Of a stretch of 64,000 bases of DNA, positions 55,672 to 63,500 are shown one piece after another. The notes below the pieces were generated by a model. The model ran no database searches and had not been told where the DNA came from. It was given only the letters and a program-made list of their open reading frames with translations. How positions within the stretch are numbered: position 1 is the stretch's first letter; every line of letters starts with the position of its first letter. This DNA comes from Flavobacterium sp. SLB02 (lineage in GTDB: Bacteria > Bacteroidota > Bacteroidia > Flavobacteriales > Flavobacteriaceae): contig NZ_CP045928.1 in NCBI RefSeq assembly GCF_009664855.1, forward strand, positions 3,941,206-4,005,205, given 5' to 3'. A program made the translations under genes and the position numbers.

Positions 55672-56403
55672 CTAATTTTCAATATAAGAAGTTTTGTCCA
55701 TTAGATATTTTAAGTCATCATTTTTGTCTAAATCTAAATACTCATTGTTGAAATTATAATCAAATTCTTTTGGAAAATCATTTGTATTACCTCCATTAAA
55801 ATAATGCGACATACTTGTATATAACTTTCTATTTTTATAATACATTCTATAATTTCTAAAATCGGAAAAATAATATTGTTCATTTTCAGAAATTTCGATT
55901 TTATTTAAGTAGTCATTAATGTTTTTAAATTCAATATTGTGAATGTTTGTGTCTATTCTTTTACGAAGAAACATCATATTTTTTTTTTCAATATCAACAC
56001 AAACTAAATGTACTTTATTTTCTTTTTGTACTAGAAAATGTCTTTGAATTTTCCTTCCCTTGGTAAATGTGATTTTAATTATATTTAATTTAACAGAATC
56101 AAATATAATAGAAGATACATTTATCAAATATTTTTTTTTGTTTGTGTATATGACAGAATCAGTTTTAATTACCGTATCATTTTTACTATTAAAAAAAGTA
56201 ATTTTCCTTATAGTATCATTATAATAATAATATTTACAATACCAATTTGTACTTTTTTTAAAATCTGATTTTTGATCTAGATTATATATATCAAAATGAT
56301 TAGATTCAATAATTCGATCCTTTATTTTATTACATGATAAAAAGAAAAAATTTGAAACAAATAAAATTATAATGGCTTTAACCCCTTGGCTTTTTCTTTT
56401 CAC
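55672..56403 (-). CDS. Lipoprotein, immunity candidate for tip B
   Basis: A 243-residue protein with a type II signal peptide (lipobox FFLSC, Cys24). The mature chain is Lys/Asn/Tyr-rich and not recognised (for example STNWYCKYYYYNDTIRKI). It begins inside the 3' end of the tip B gene, overlapping by 26 bases, as is usual for toxin-immunity pairs. A membrane-anchored, periplasm-facing immunity protein would match an exported toxin. It is not homologous, by eye, to immunity candidate A. It ends near the terminator at 55554. Expression in the present orientation is uncertain because tip B has no upstream RHS gene. Confidence 0.6.
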   Translation of the reverse strand: MKRKSQGVKAIIILFVSNFFFLSCNKIKDRIIESNHFDIYNLDQKSDFKKSTNWYCKYYYYNDTIRKITFFNSKNDTVIKTDSVIYTNKKKYLINVSSIIFDSVKLNIIKITFTKGRKIQRHFLVQKENKVHLVCVDIEKKNMMFLRKRIDTNIHNIEFKNINDYLNKIEISENEQYYFSDFRNYRMYYKNRKLYTSMSHYFNGGNTNDFPKEFDYNFNNEYLDLDKNDDLKYLMDKTSYIEN

Positions 56404-57334
56404 TTTTTTTAGCTTTTAATTTATTTAATATTTCTTTCATATCTTCCTGTAAGGGCTTGTATGAAATCTCAGTGGTTGTTGAAGGAGTTCCAAACGCATC
56501 AATTTTAATATTCCCAATATTCTCGTTTAATTTTCCACTAGGTAATACTAATGACCATTTTCCTACATTTTCAATACCTTCTTTAAAATAAGATTCATAG
56601 GTTCTTGGATAGCCACTAATTGGTAGATCTTTAAATGTGTAACCAATAAAAGATTCACCTTGATTCCCATAAACTTTTCTATTAAAAGCCTTTGCTGATG
56701 TTTTGAGATATTCCACTCCGCCATATTGTGGAGCACCTACAAAACAACCTAAAAAGATAACATTTGCATCTTTTGTTAGATAATTTGAAATTGCTTCAAA
56801 ATTCCTTGTATGTCCATCTTTTAATTCACCTATATGATACGACGGACCTCCTATAACTTGTCCAGAATATGGTACGGTCCCGTGATCAGCAAATAAAAGA
56901 TTTTTATATTTACTTTTAATTCCTTTTTTAAGATAATCTGGAATATCATTTAAGTTTGATACTTTCATTATGTCTACACTTTTATTCTTCAATGCATCTT
57001 CATACATTGGAGTCCAGGTGTAACCTTTTGTTCCCGCATCAGTTGGAACAATTAATAAAGCTGTTGCTTTTGGGTTTTGTTTTTTTACAAATTCTAATCC
57101 TTCTAATTCAATACCATCCATTACTCTATTTTCACTAAAAGCAAAAGGAGAATTCCATGGAAATGATTTTTCTAGTGGATCTACGGCAAAAAACCTGCCA
57201 ATTCTCGGGTCATGCATACGATAAGTATAATTCAACGAATTTCCTTCACCGCCTCTAATTTCATCGTCTTTTTCCTGTCCCTGGAACCCATAACGGTAAT
57301 CATCCGCAGATTTATGTCTGTTCGGCACGAGCAT
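56378..57334 (-). CDS. Displaced RHS tip with caspase-like domain (tip B, probably silent)
   Basis: A 318-residue frame starting at the Met of the RHS core block FGM; the frame is open to 57370 but an in-frame TAA (57373-57371) and the loss of all upstream RHS sequence show it is a detached C-terminus. Residues 1-75 are RHS core (YRYGFQGQEKDDEIRGGEGN, YRMHDPRIGRFFAVDP, SPFAFSENRVMDGIELEG). The variable part has LLFADHGTVPYSG followed about 55 residues later by ANVIFLGCFVGAPQYGG, the His-Gly and Gly-Cys pattern of caspase-fold (CHAT/C80/DUF4347-like) cysteine peptidases. A Lys-rich tail ends it. It overlaps its immunity candidate. Flipping the segment would join it in frame to the RHS body. 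Confidence 0.75.
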   Translation of the reverse strand: MLVPNRHKSADDYRYGFQGQEKDDEIRGGEGNSLNYTYRMHDPRIGRFFAVDPLEKSFPWNSPFAFSENRVMDGIELEGLEFVKKQNPKATALLIVPTDAGTKGYTWTPMYEDALKNKSVDIMKVSNLNDIPDYLKKGIKSKYKNLLFADHGTVPYSGQVIGGPSYHIGELKDGHTRNFEAISNYLTKDANVIFLGCFVGAPQYGGVEYLKTSAKAFNRKVYGNQGESFIGYTFKDLPISGYPRTYESYFKEGIENVGKWSLVLPSGKLNENIGNIKIDAFGTPSTTTEISYKPLQEDMKEILNKLKAKKSEKKKPRG

Positions 57335-57353
57335 TCCAAAAGGATAGTAATCT
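57288..57353. repeat. Right arm of the perfect 66-bp inverted repeat
   Basis: The reverse complement of 52523-52588 with no mismatch. It marks the exact 5' limit of RHS homology in tip B: outside it, toward 57354 and beyond, the sequence is noncoding with stops in frame. Confidence 0.95.
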
Positions 57354-57548
57354 AATTGCTTTTTAACCCTTTAAATATGAGAACTTTTTACTGTTTTAAT
57401 TATTGTAAAAATACGCTTTTAGGCATTTTTTTGCATTTTCAAAGTTAAGAAAATGATTGAATAAATAGTAATTGAAACGCGATAAATGCAGGTCATTTTT
57501 TTTAAGAAAAACATTTCTTTTTTGAAGTTTTTTTTTGTTAAAATATTT

Positions 57549-57556
57549 TATATTTG
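57549..57556 (+). promoter_or_regulatory. Candidate promoter (TATATTTG) for the gene at 57582
   Basis: An exact TAnnTTTG match 26 bases before the start codon. TTTG at 57521-57524 lies 24 bases upstream, close to the usual spacing for a -33 box. Confidence 0.5.
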
Positions 57557-57581
57557 ATATCAAATTAACAAAACAAATTGT

Positions 57582-59069
57582 ATGAAAAAAATACTTTTAT
57601 GTATGCTCTTAGCAACTTTCAATTTATCAGCCCAAACTGTTTTATTGGATGAAAAAATAGATAAAGAAAATTCGCCTGGATTTTTTCAATACCTGCCAAT
57701 TTCAAAAAAAATAGTTTTTTGTATCACTTCTAAGTCCACTGGGAATTCGGCTTTTACTTTAGATAAGAATGGTAAAAAAACATTTTTGTATGAAAATAAC
57801 ACAAGAAGATATTGTAATTTTTCTAGAACTGAAAAATCTTATGTGACTAGTGATCCTAAAGATGAGAGTTGGACACCAGATTATAATCTTATAATAGATG
57901 GTCAGCAACAACTGATCACAAAAGAAAAATTTAAAGATATCAACTTTAAGTATTTTGGAAGCTATAATCGAAACAATGTTTATGATGCTTCAGCCAGCGT
58001 AAATGATTTTGAAGGTTCTTTCAATGATCTATATATTTTAGGATTCACAAATGCTGAAAATAGTTGGCGTATTAAAAGCTTGGAAAAAGAAGATATCTAT
58101 TTAGAGGTTATCGAAATTAAAAGCAATTCTAAGACAAGAGTAAAATTAGAAAAACCGGATTTTACATTAGTAAAAGGAGATCAATTTGCTAAAACCGATT
58201 TCGAACCAACTTTTGTATGTAGATTAAATAATAATGAAAACTTTGATTTGATTACCAAATCACTATCGGCAGATTCGCAGACTGTTATTTTATACAAAAC
58301 AGCCTATAATTTTGAAGGTAAAAAAATAAAAACGCAACCCTTTACCATTCACTTAAACAATAATTATTTTATTACCTCTTCAAATGGTGGAGGCCTAAAG
58401 ACTGATACATCTACTCAAAGTATGCAGAGTGTCCGTTTTATAAACGACTCGTATGCTTTGGATGTTTTATCAATTAATAATTATTATGAAGATCAAGAAA
58501 ACGGAGAGATGTATATTTATGGGCTTTTTAGTGATCAGGCTCCAAAACAAATAGGAGGTAAAGCTTTCCCGAAAGGATTTTACGTTTTTAAATTTGACAA
58601 AAACGGAAACAAATTGTGGGAATCTGTTAACCACATAGACAGCAAGGATTATTTTGAGAAGGTTCGCAACAGTTCTGACTTTCAAGTAAATTTATCAAAT
58701 TGCAATAAAAATCTTATTTTTTCATGTTCAATTAATTCTTTTACAGAATTTACAAATGCAGCAATTATAGATAAAACATCAGGTTCTGTGCTTAAAAGCA
58801 GTTTTATTGAATACAACAACAACTTAAGCCATGGTAAATACAAGTACTTTCTTAGCCAAACTTATGACTGCAAAGAATTGAAAAATAAAACCTTTTCTCA
58901 AATAGGTTTTGCAGCTGTAAGTATAAATTCAAAAGTAATGGATTACCTAAAAAGTATCCCAGAAAAGGGAGATAGATTGTATTTTGAAACACTTTATTCT
59001 GACGAGGGAATCTGGATGGTAGAAACAGATAACAAGAAATATTATAAAGTACTATTATTTAAAGATTAA
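57582..59069 (+). CDS. Exported protein of unknown function (495 aa)
   Basis: The signal peptide ends LSAQ (residue 18). The mature protein is beta-rich with repeating aromatic and charged strands (FYVFKFDKNGNKLWES, GEMYIYGLFSDQAP), suggesting a propeller-like fold, but I recognise no family. It has its own promoter-like box and lies just outside the inverted-repeat cassette, reading away from it. It could be unrelated to the RHS locus. Confidence 0.7.
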   Translation: MKKILLCMLLATFNLSAQTVLLDEKIDKENSPGFFQYLPISKKIVFCITSKSTGNSAFTLDKNGKKTFLYENNTRRYCNFSRTEKSYVTSDPKDESWTPDYNLIIDGQQQLITKEKFKDINFKYFGSYNRNNVYDASASVNDFEGSFNDLYILGFTNAENSWRIKSLEKEDIYLEVIEIKSNSKTRVKLEKPDFTLVKGDQFAKTDFEPTFVCRLNNNENFDLITKSLSADSQTVILYKTAYNFEGKKIKTQPFTIHLNNNYFITSSNGGGLKTDTSTQSMQSVRFINDSYALDVLSINNYYEDQENGEMYIYGLFSDQAPKQIGGKAFPKGFYVFKFDKNGNKLWESVNHIDSKDYFEKVRNSSDFQVNLSNCNKNLIFSCSINSFTEFTNAAIIDKTSGSVLKSSFIEYNNNLSHGKYKYFLSQTYDCKELKNKTFSQIGFAAVSINSKVMDYLKSIPEKGDRLYFETLYSDEGIWMVETDNKKYYKVLLFKD

Positions 59070-59169
59070 GATTTGCTTTCGTTATCGATGATAAATATCA
59101 GGATAAGTTTTATAGATTGATAGCTAAAACAAAACAAAATATACATCGTTTATGATTCGATAAAATTTG

Positions 59170-59943
59170 GGTTCTGTCGCATCTGGGAATAACTTTTATC
59201 TTTAGAATTTTAAACCGATCAAAAGATGAATACTAAAGGTCATTGTTATCCAAAATGCATAATTCTTCAGGCAGTATATTTCAAACTAAGATTTACACTT
59301 AGTTATCGGGATGTTGAAGAGATCATGAAAATGCGCGGAGTTCATTTTGATCATGCTACTATTCAACGCTGGGTCTATAAGTTTACACCTTTCATCGAGT
59401 TAGAAATGAAGAAGAGAAAAGACAGAGTGGGGACGAGCTGGAGATTGGATGAGACCTATATCAAAGTAAAAGGTATATGGTGTTATTTATATCGAGCGGT
59501 AGATAAATTAGGTAATACGGTTGACTTTCTTTTGACCAGAAAAAGACAAAGAATGAGCGCTCAGTTGTTTCTAATTAAAGCAATTAATAATAATTGCCGG
59601 CCAAGAGTAATAAACATTGATAAAAGCAGTTCTAATACTGCAGCGATCAAAGTCTATAACAAACGTTCATTCTCAAAGATTAAAATCCGGCAGTGTAAAT
59701 ATGGCAACAATATTGTCGAACAGGACCATCGATTTATAAAATGGAGGATACAAAACGGGTTAGGCTTTAAAAGTTTTGAATCGGCAATACAAACATTGAG
59801 TGGAATTGAAGTTTTCCATATGCTGAGAAAGAATCAGATCATTGAACCAGGGATAACTATGTTTAGATCATTCTGTAAATTGGCGGCCTAACTTTTAAAT
59901 TACTAAAAGTGTTATATTTGATTCTGACAGATGCGACAGAACC
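59170..59943 (+). mobile_element. IS6-family insertion sequence, 774 bp, apparently complete
   Basis: The left end GGTTCTGTCGCATCTG (59170-59185) is the perfect reverse complement of the right end CAGATGCGACAGAACC (59928-59943). The GGTTCTGT start is typical of IS6 elements. One transposase gene fills the interior. The 8 bases outside each end (AAAATTTG and ATTGTTTT) do not match, so there is no target duplication; a deletion or recombination after insertion, or a cointegrate event, would explain that. Confidence 0.92.
59226..59891 (+). CDS. IS6-family DDE transposase
   Basis: A 221-residue transposase, slightly shorter than the usual 226-240 residues. It has the N-terminal helix-turn-helix region LSYRDVEEIMKMRGVHFDHATI and the catalytic triad: Asp in WRLDETYIKVKG, Asp in VINIDKSSSN and Glu in NNIVEQDHRFIKWR. 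The frame has no stops and the C-terminus is complete, so the element may still be active. IS6 elements move by cointegrate formation and can drive rearrangement of neighbouring DNA. Confidence 0.93.
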   Translation: MNTKGHCYPKCIILQAVYFKLRFTLSYRDVEEIMKMRGVHFDHATIQRWVYKFTPFIELEMKKRKDRVGTSWRLDETYIKVKGIWCYLYRAVDKLGNTVDFLLTRKRQRMSAQLFLIKAINNNCRPRVINIDKSSSNTAAIKVYNKRSFSKIKIRQCKYGNNIVEQDHRFIKWRIQNGLGFKSFESAIQTLSGIEVFHMLRKNQIIEPGITMFRSFCKLAA

Positions 59944-60137
59944 ATTGTTTTTACTATCTCTTAGATTTTCATTTTGCCTTATCATTAATTCCTTTTTCTT
60001 ATTTTCTAATAATCGATGTGCCACGATTTTTCTACAAAACTTGAAATACTTATACGATGATATGTCTATGTTTATAATTTTAATTTGAGTCTTAACTTGT
60101 CGTCTTAAATATGTATAAGCTCTGTTTGTCAACAAAT

Positions 60138-60157
60138 ATTACCGCTAAGGCAGTAAT
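60138..60157. promoter_or_regulatory. hip operator O1
   Basis: ATTACCGCTAAGGCAGTAAT, an imperfect palindrome with half-site TTACnGC. It is 69 bases upstream of O2. Confidence 0.75.
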
Positions 60158-60206
60158 ATCTTCTGATTGATGCATTAACCTTGGATTAATTTGAATATTT
60201 CAACTA

Positions 60207-60226
60207 TTTACTGTTAAAGCGGTAAA
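60207..60226. promoter_or_regulatory. hip operator O2
   Basis: TTTACTGTTAAAGCGGTAAA, same half-site and spacing as O1 and O3. It lies where a promoter would be expected. Confidence 0.75.
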
Positions 60227-60277
60227 ATATATCAAAAATTATAGTTTTTAGATTTTTTAAGATAAAAAATAACTATA

Positions 60278-60297
60278 TTTACTGCTTAGACAGTAAT
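60278..60297. promoter_or_regulatory. hip operator O3, abutting the hipB start
   Basis: TTTACTGCTTAGACAGTAAT ends one base before the hipB ATG (60299), so a bound repressor would cover the region of ribosome access on the DNA and any start-proximal promoter. It is 71 bases after O2. There is no room for a Shine-Dalgarno sequence. Confidence 0.75.
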
Positions 60298-60298
60298 T

Positions 60299-60508
60299 AT
60301 GAATGATTTTGATTTAGGGCAGTTAATTAAAGGACATCGCAAAGCTGCCGGACTGACGCAGCTTCAATTAGCAGATCTGGCAGGTATCGGCAAAACAACT
60401 GTGTTTGATATTGAAAAGAATAAAACATCAGTAAGATGGGATAGTATAATTGCAGTCTTGAATATTTTGAATATTGATATTCAATTTATAAGTCCATTAA
60501 AAAAATAA
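60299..60508 (+). CDS. hipB: HipB-type Xre family repressor
   Basis: A 69-residue helix-turn-helix protein: LGQLIKGHRKAAGLTQLQLA then DLAGIGKTTVFDIEKNKTS, the standard Xre fold. It is the DNA-binding partner of HipA-like kinases and should bind the three operators upstream for autorepression. It starts at the ATG after O3. The short length without a C-terminal tail and its position before two HipA-derived genes fit the three-part HipBST systems. Confidence 0.88.
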   Translation: MNDFDLGQLIKGHRKAAGLTQLQLADLAGIGKTTVFDIEKNKTSVRWDSIIAVLNILNIDIQFISPLKK

Positions 60509-60511
60509 GAG

Positions 60512-60826
60512 ATGAGAAAAGCAATAGTTTATGTTCACGGTACCAGGGCGGGTGAGCTTATGGAAGAAAAAAGCGGAAGATATTTATTTATCTATGATGA
60601 TGATTATTCTTCAGAGCCCGTGTCATTAACTATGCCATCTTCCCACAAAAATTATTCATTTCTGGATTTTCCGCCGTTTTTTGAAGGGCTGTTACCAGAG
60701 GGTATAATGCTTGAAGGTCTTTTAAAAATAAATAAAATAGATAAGAAAGATTATTTTTCACAGCTTATGGCTGTAGGAAATGATCTGGTGGGGGCAGTAA
60801 CGGTTAAAGCTGAAAGCGATGAATAG
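60512..60826 (+). CDS. hipS: HipS-type small protein (HipA N-terminal subdomain)
   Basis: A 104-residue protein equal to the N-terminal subdomain 1 of HipA, separated from the kinase: YVHGTRAGELMEEKSGRYLF, then FPPFFEGLLPEG and the closing VGNDLVGAVTVKAES. In the studied HipBST system of E. coli O127 the small HipS protein is the antitoxin, while HipB augments it. It starts 3 bases after hipB and overlaps hipT by 8 bases. By analogy it neutralises HipT here. Confidence 0.88.
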   Translation: MRKAIVYVHGTRAGELMEEKSGRYLFIYDDDYSSEPVSLTMPSSHKNYSFLDFPPFFEGLLPEGIMLEGLLKINKIDKKDYFSQLMAVGNDLVGAVTVKAESDE

Positions 60827-61742
60827 ATGCCCAATTACTTATAAACCTTGCGGAGGAGATCTGTATAGCATAGAAGGCTTGAAATTATTATCTTCTAAAT
60901 TGCTCTCATTAGAACCGCTTCCTTTTTCTGCATCAGAACTACGTCAGGAAGCAGTAAATAGAGCAGCTAAGTTATCAATTCAGGGCGTTCAGCCTAAATT
61001 AAGCGCCGTATTATCGATTAAAAAACAGCAATTTGAAATTGTAGATCAGTACGGTAATTTTATTATCAAACCGCAGAGCGATATATTTCCTGAATTACCC
61101 GAAAATGAAGATCTTACTATGCGAATGGCTAAGGTTTATGGAATTGAAGTACCGCTTCACGGACTGATATATTCTAAAGATAATTCGAAATCTTATTTCA
61201 TAAAAAGGTTTGACCGGTATGGTAAAGGCAGGAAATATGCCACTGAAGATTTTGCACAGCTGACAGGGAGTTCCAGAGATACTAAATATAATTTTACGAT
61301 GGAGAAAATTGTAAAAGTAATAGAGGACTTTTGTACATTTCCTTCAATTGAAAAAGCAGAGTTTTTTAAGAGAATCCTATTCTGTTTTATCACTGGTAAT
61401 GAAGACATGCATCTCAAAAACTTTTCCTTGATAACAAAATCAGGAAAAACAACTCTAACGCCTGCTTATGATTTCCTGAATTCGTCTATTGCTATTAAAA
61501 ATCCACAGGAAGAAATGGCTCTTAAATTAAAAGGAAAAAAAAGCAATTTTAAAGCGGGTGATTTTATTGATTATTTTGGAAAAGAAAGATTAGGGTTAAA
61601 TGATAAAATTATCCATAGCGTTTTAAAATCAATGTTTGAGAAGACAACGAAATGGAATGAATTAATTGAGATTTCATTTTTGTCTGAAGTAATGAAAGAA
61701 AAGTATCTTAAATTGATGAAAGAACGATTGGCGAGGTTTTAG
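60819..61742 (+). CDS. hipT: HipT-type Ser/Thr kinase toxin (HipA C-terminal kinase)
   Basis: A 307-residue kinase. The Gly-rich loop is KLSIQGVQPKLS (residues 51-62), the ATP Lys is Lys84 in FIIKPQS, the catalytic loop GNEDMHLKNFSL gives Asp196 and Asn201, and metal-binding Asp218 is in AYDFLNS. HipA-like kinases phosphorylate aminoacyl-tRNA synthetases (GltX for HipA, TrpS for HipT), causing growth arrest. In HipT of O127 two loop serines flank one residue (S-x-S); here only Ser53 is present and the second is Gln55. The target is unknown. An N-terminal CPITYKPCGGDLYS block is typical of this sub-group. Confidence 0.9.
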   Translation: MNRCPITYKPCGGDLYSIEGLKLLSSKLLSLEPLPFSASELRQEAVNRAAKLSIQGVQPKLSAVLSIKKQQFEIVDQYGNFIIKPQSDIFPELPENEDLTMRMAKVYGIEVPLHGLIYSKDNSKSYFIKRFDRYGKGRKYATEDFAQLTGSSRDTKYNFTMEKIVKVIEDFCTFPSIEKAEFFKRILFCFITGNEDMHLKNFSLITKSGKTTLTPAYDFLNSSIAIKNPQEEMALKLKGKKSNFKAGDFIDYFGKERLGLNDKIIHSVLKSMFEKTTKWNELIEISFLSEVMKEKYLKLMKERLARF

Positions 61743-62243
61743 TTATTGATATTTTTGAATTTTGTATTGATTTAATTGTTAGTCCAATTTCTCATATTAG
61801 CTTAGTTATTAGTTTTGCAAAAAAAATAGTAAAATCAAACGTGTTTTAATTAGTATATCTGGTATTGTTAAAATTAGTAAACATAAATGGGACTTGTTAT
61901 TATTTCCGAGCTGTCTTTTTTTTTAACTGCTTTGGGAAGGCAGTTTTTATAATTTAAAAGGAAGGTCAAATTATGATTATCATGGACTAAAATTGTAAGA
62001 GAGGTTGTGAATTCATAATTTGTTCGTACAAAAAATGCTATAATAAAATGTCTATTCAATGGTCGCTTATTTAACTTTCTGATTCAATATTTTAAGTCTA
62101 TTATTGTTGCTTTTTTATGCTATAATCGGAAAAAATCCGATTATCTGTGAAATTTTTAGCAATAAATAAACTAGTCTTAATCTAAAATTGAAAAAAAAGT
62201 GACACGCTCTATTGTGACCTGGTTCATTTTTATGCCCCAGATC

Positions 62244-62315
62244 ATTAGCTTTTAGTGCTGTATGTTAATTAGCTTTTAATGTTGTTCGAATATCAGCTTT
62301 TAGTGTTGTAAGAAA
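62244..62315. repeat. Three 24-bp tandem repeats
   Basis: Units start at 62244, 62268 and 62292 with consensus ATTAGCTTTTAGTGTTGT followed by six variable bases. The exact 24-bp period resembles iterons or the repeated transposase sites at the ends of some insertion sequences. No replication or transposase gene is next to it. Confidence 0.7.
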
Positions 62316-62606
62316 TAAATCAATTTTCAGCTTAAGTAAAACAACAAATAGTGACTACGGATACGCAATGTATTTTCAAAAAAATAAAAGAATGAGCTTA
62401 GAAGAAATTTGAAGAGCATCTAAAGGTGATTTTTCATTTTGTGCAGTTTGCCAATGCACTTTCTTGATCATTGCTCCTTAGAAGCCTTTCAAATAAACTG
62501 CTGTATCTGTAGTTACATCTGGTGTGATGTCGAATTCTTTTTTTTGTTTTCGGCAATATGGAACTCTCTTTTTTCTTCATTATCAATAGATAGCAGGAGC
62601 TTCTAT

Positions 62607-62670
62607 TGTGTCCAGCTAAATTGTGTCCGCACTGCCGACACAATTGGAAATGTTCTGTAAAATTTTCGAT
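62607..62670. repeat. 64-bp dispersed repeat, copy A
   Basis: It aligns without gaps to 62848-62911 with 51 of 64 bases identical by eye. It holds an inverted repeat AATTGTGTC/GACACAATT around a GC-rich centre, less perfect than in copy B. Confidence 0.65.
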
Positions 62671-62847
62671 ACCAATTTAATTAGCAGTATGAAATCTGGT
62701 TCCGTATTGATGCTGCTCTTCTTTTGCAAGATATTTAATCAAGTAAACACCGCGTCATCGGCTTTATCTTTTCTCTGCCGTTCAATTGGGAAATAAAAAC
62801 GTGTTTAAATTAGTAAACTGGATAAGTTTTAAAAACTAAAAAGAATA

Positions 62848-62911
62848 TGTGTCCATGCCAATTGCGTCCGCAGTGCGGACGCAATTGGAAATATACTGCA
62901 AAACTTTTGAT
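62848..62911. repeat. 64-bp dispersed repeat, copy B, with a perfect 31-bp palindrome
   Basis: Bases 62858-62888 form arms CCAATTGCGTCCGCA and TGCGGACGCAATTGG around a single G, a perfect palindrome that is GC-rich compared with its surroundings. It may be a recombination or transposase site, or an RNA hairpin. Confidence 0.75.
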
Positions 62912-62984
62912 CTCTTTCAACTTGTTTTTTTGCTCTAAATGCATTGAAGTTCTTCAGGACTCTTCAAATTCAGAAGTCTTGTGG

Positions 62985-63500
62985 TAAGCAAATGTCACCT
63001 AAACTTAGATTTCAGTTTCTCCATATCTTCCTTTTTGTAGGTAGTGGCGATGAAATTCAAAAGGAAGACCTTTTGCTCTTTTGTACTTTTGCAGTGAAGC
63101 CGTTGCGCGCTCTCCAGTATTTACTCTTTTGGTGAAAAATTCATTGTATGTATTCATAATCTGAATTATGGAAGGTCCTTCAGGCTAGTCGATTTTGACT
63201 TTTCCTGTGAGTTCAGCTTTTAATAATTGAAGGTTGATCTCAGGATCAATTTTGAAGAGTTCAGTAATTTTTTTTGGCAGCATTGAGTTGGGAAAGATCA
63301 AGTAGATTTTTGATTACTATTTCCTTTTCAATTTTAAGCTGGTTTCTAAGGTTATTAGTGCTGGCCCATCTTTCTTTTGAAATGGCTTGTCCGGTTGAAA
63401 TTGAAATCTGTTTGTCATTGTAGTTCAAACGGGCATAGATTGGAGATTCGCCGTTCTTGTTTACTCTGTCGGATTTCTGGTAAAAAATTACTTTTAACAT
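62985..63500 (-). pseudogene. Broken tyrosine recombinase (transposon-type integrase), N-terminal part
   Basis: The first 79 codons (63500-63261) read MLKVIFYQKSDRVNKNGESP then YARLNYNDKQISISTGQAIS and KERW, the arm-binding N-terminus of Bacteroidota mobile-element integrases. The frame then shifts; downstream, in other frames, fragments continue the family: ITELFKIDPEINLQLLKAEL, a TAG, IIQIMNTYNEFFTKRVNTGE, TASLQKYKRAKG, another shift and LLNFIATTYKKEDMEKLKSK. At least two frameshifts and one stop make it dead. The catalytic domain is not found. It marks a former transposon or island end. Confidence 0.75.

Larger units (their letters stand above)
59944..60298. other. Spacer between the IS and the hip operon
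   Basis: No supported gene. A minus-strand frame (about 59863-60135) runs out of the IS into this region but looks like chance coding. The right part holds three operator-like 20-bp repeats for hipB. Confidence 0.5.

Noticed and set aside
57582..59069. The 495-aa exported protein as a third tip or immunity gene
   Set aside because: It lies outside the inverted repeat, has its own promoter-like box and no RHS core sequence.
59863..60135. Minus-strand 90-codon frame overlapping the IS right end
   Set aside because: It crosses the IS boundary and has no recognisable protein pattern; it could be an interrupted gene end but there is no support.
62434..62660. Overlapping open frames on both strands near 62.5 kb
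   Set aside because: Low-complexity chance frames in a decayed region; one spans a repeat copy.
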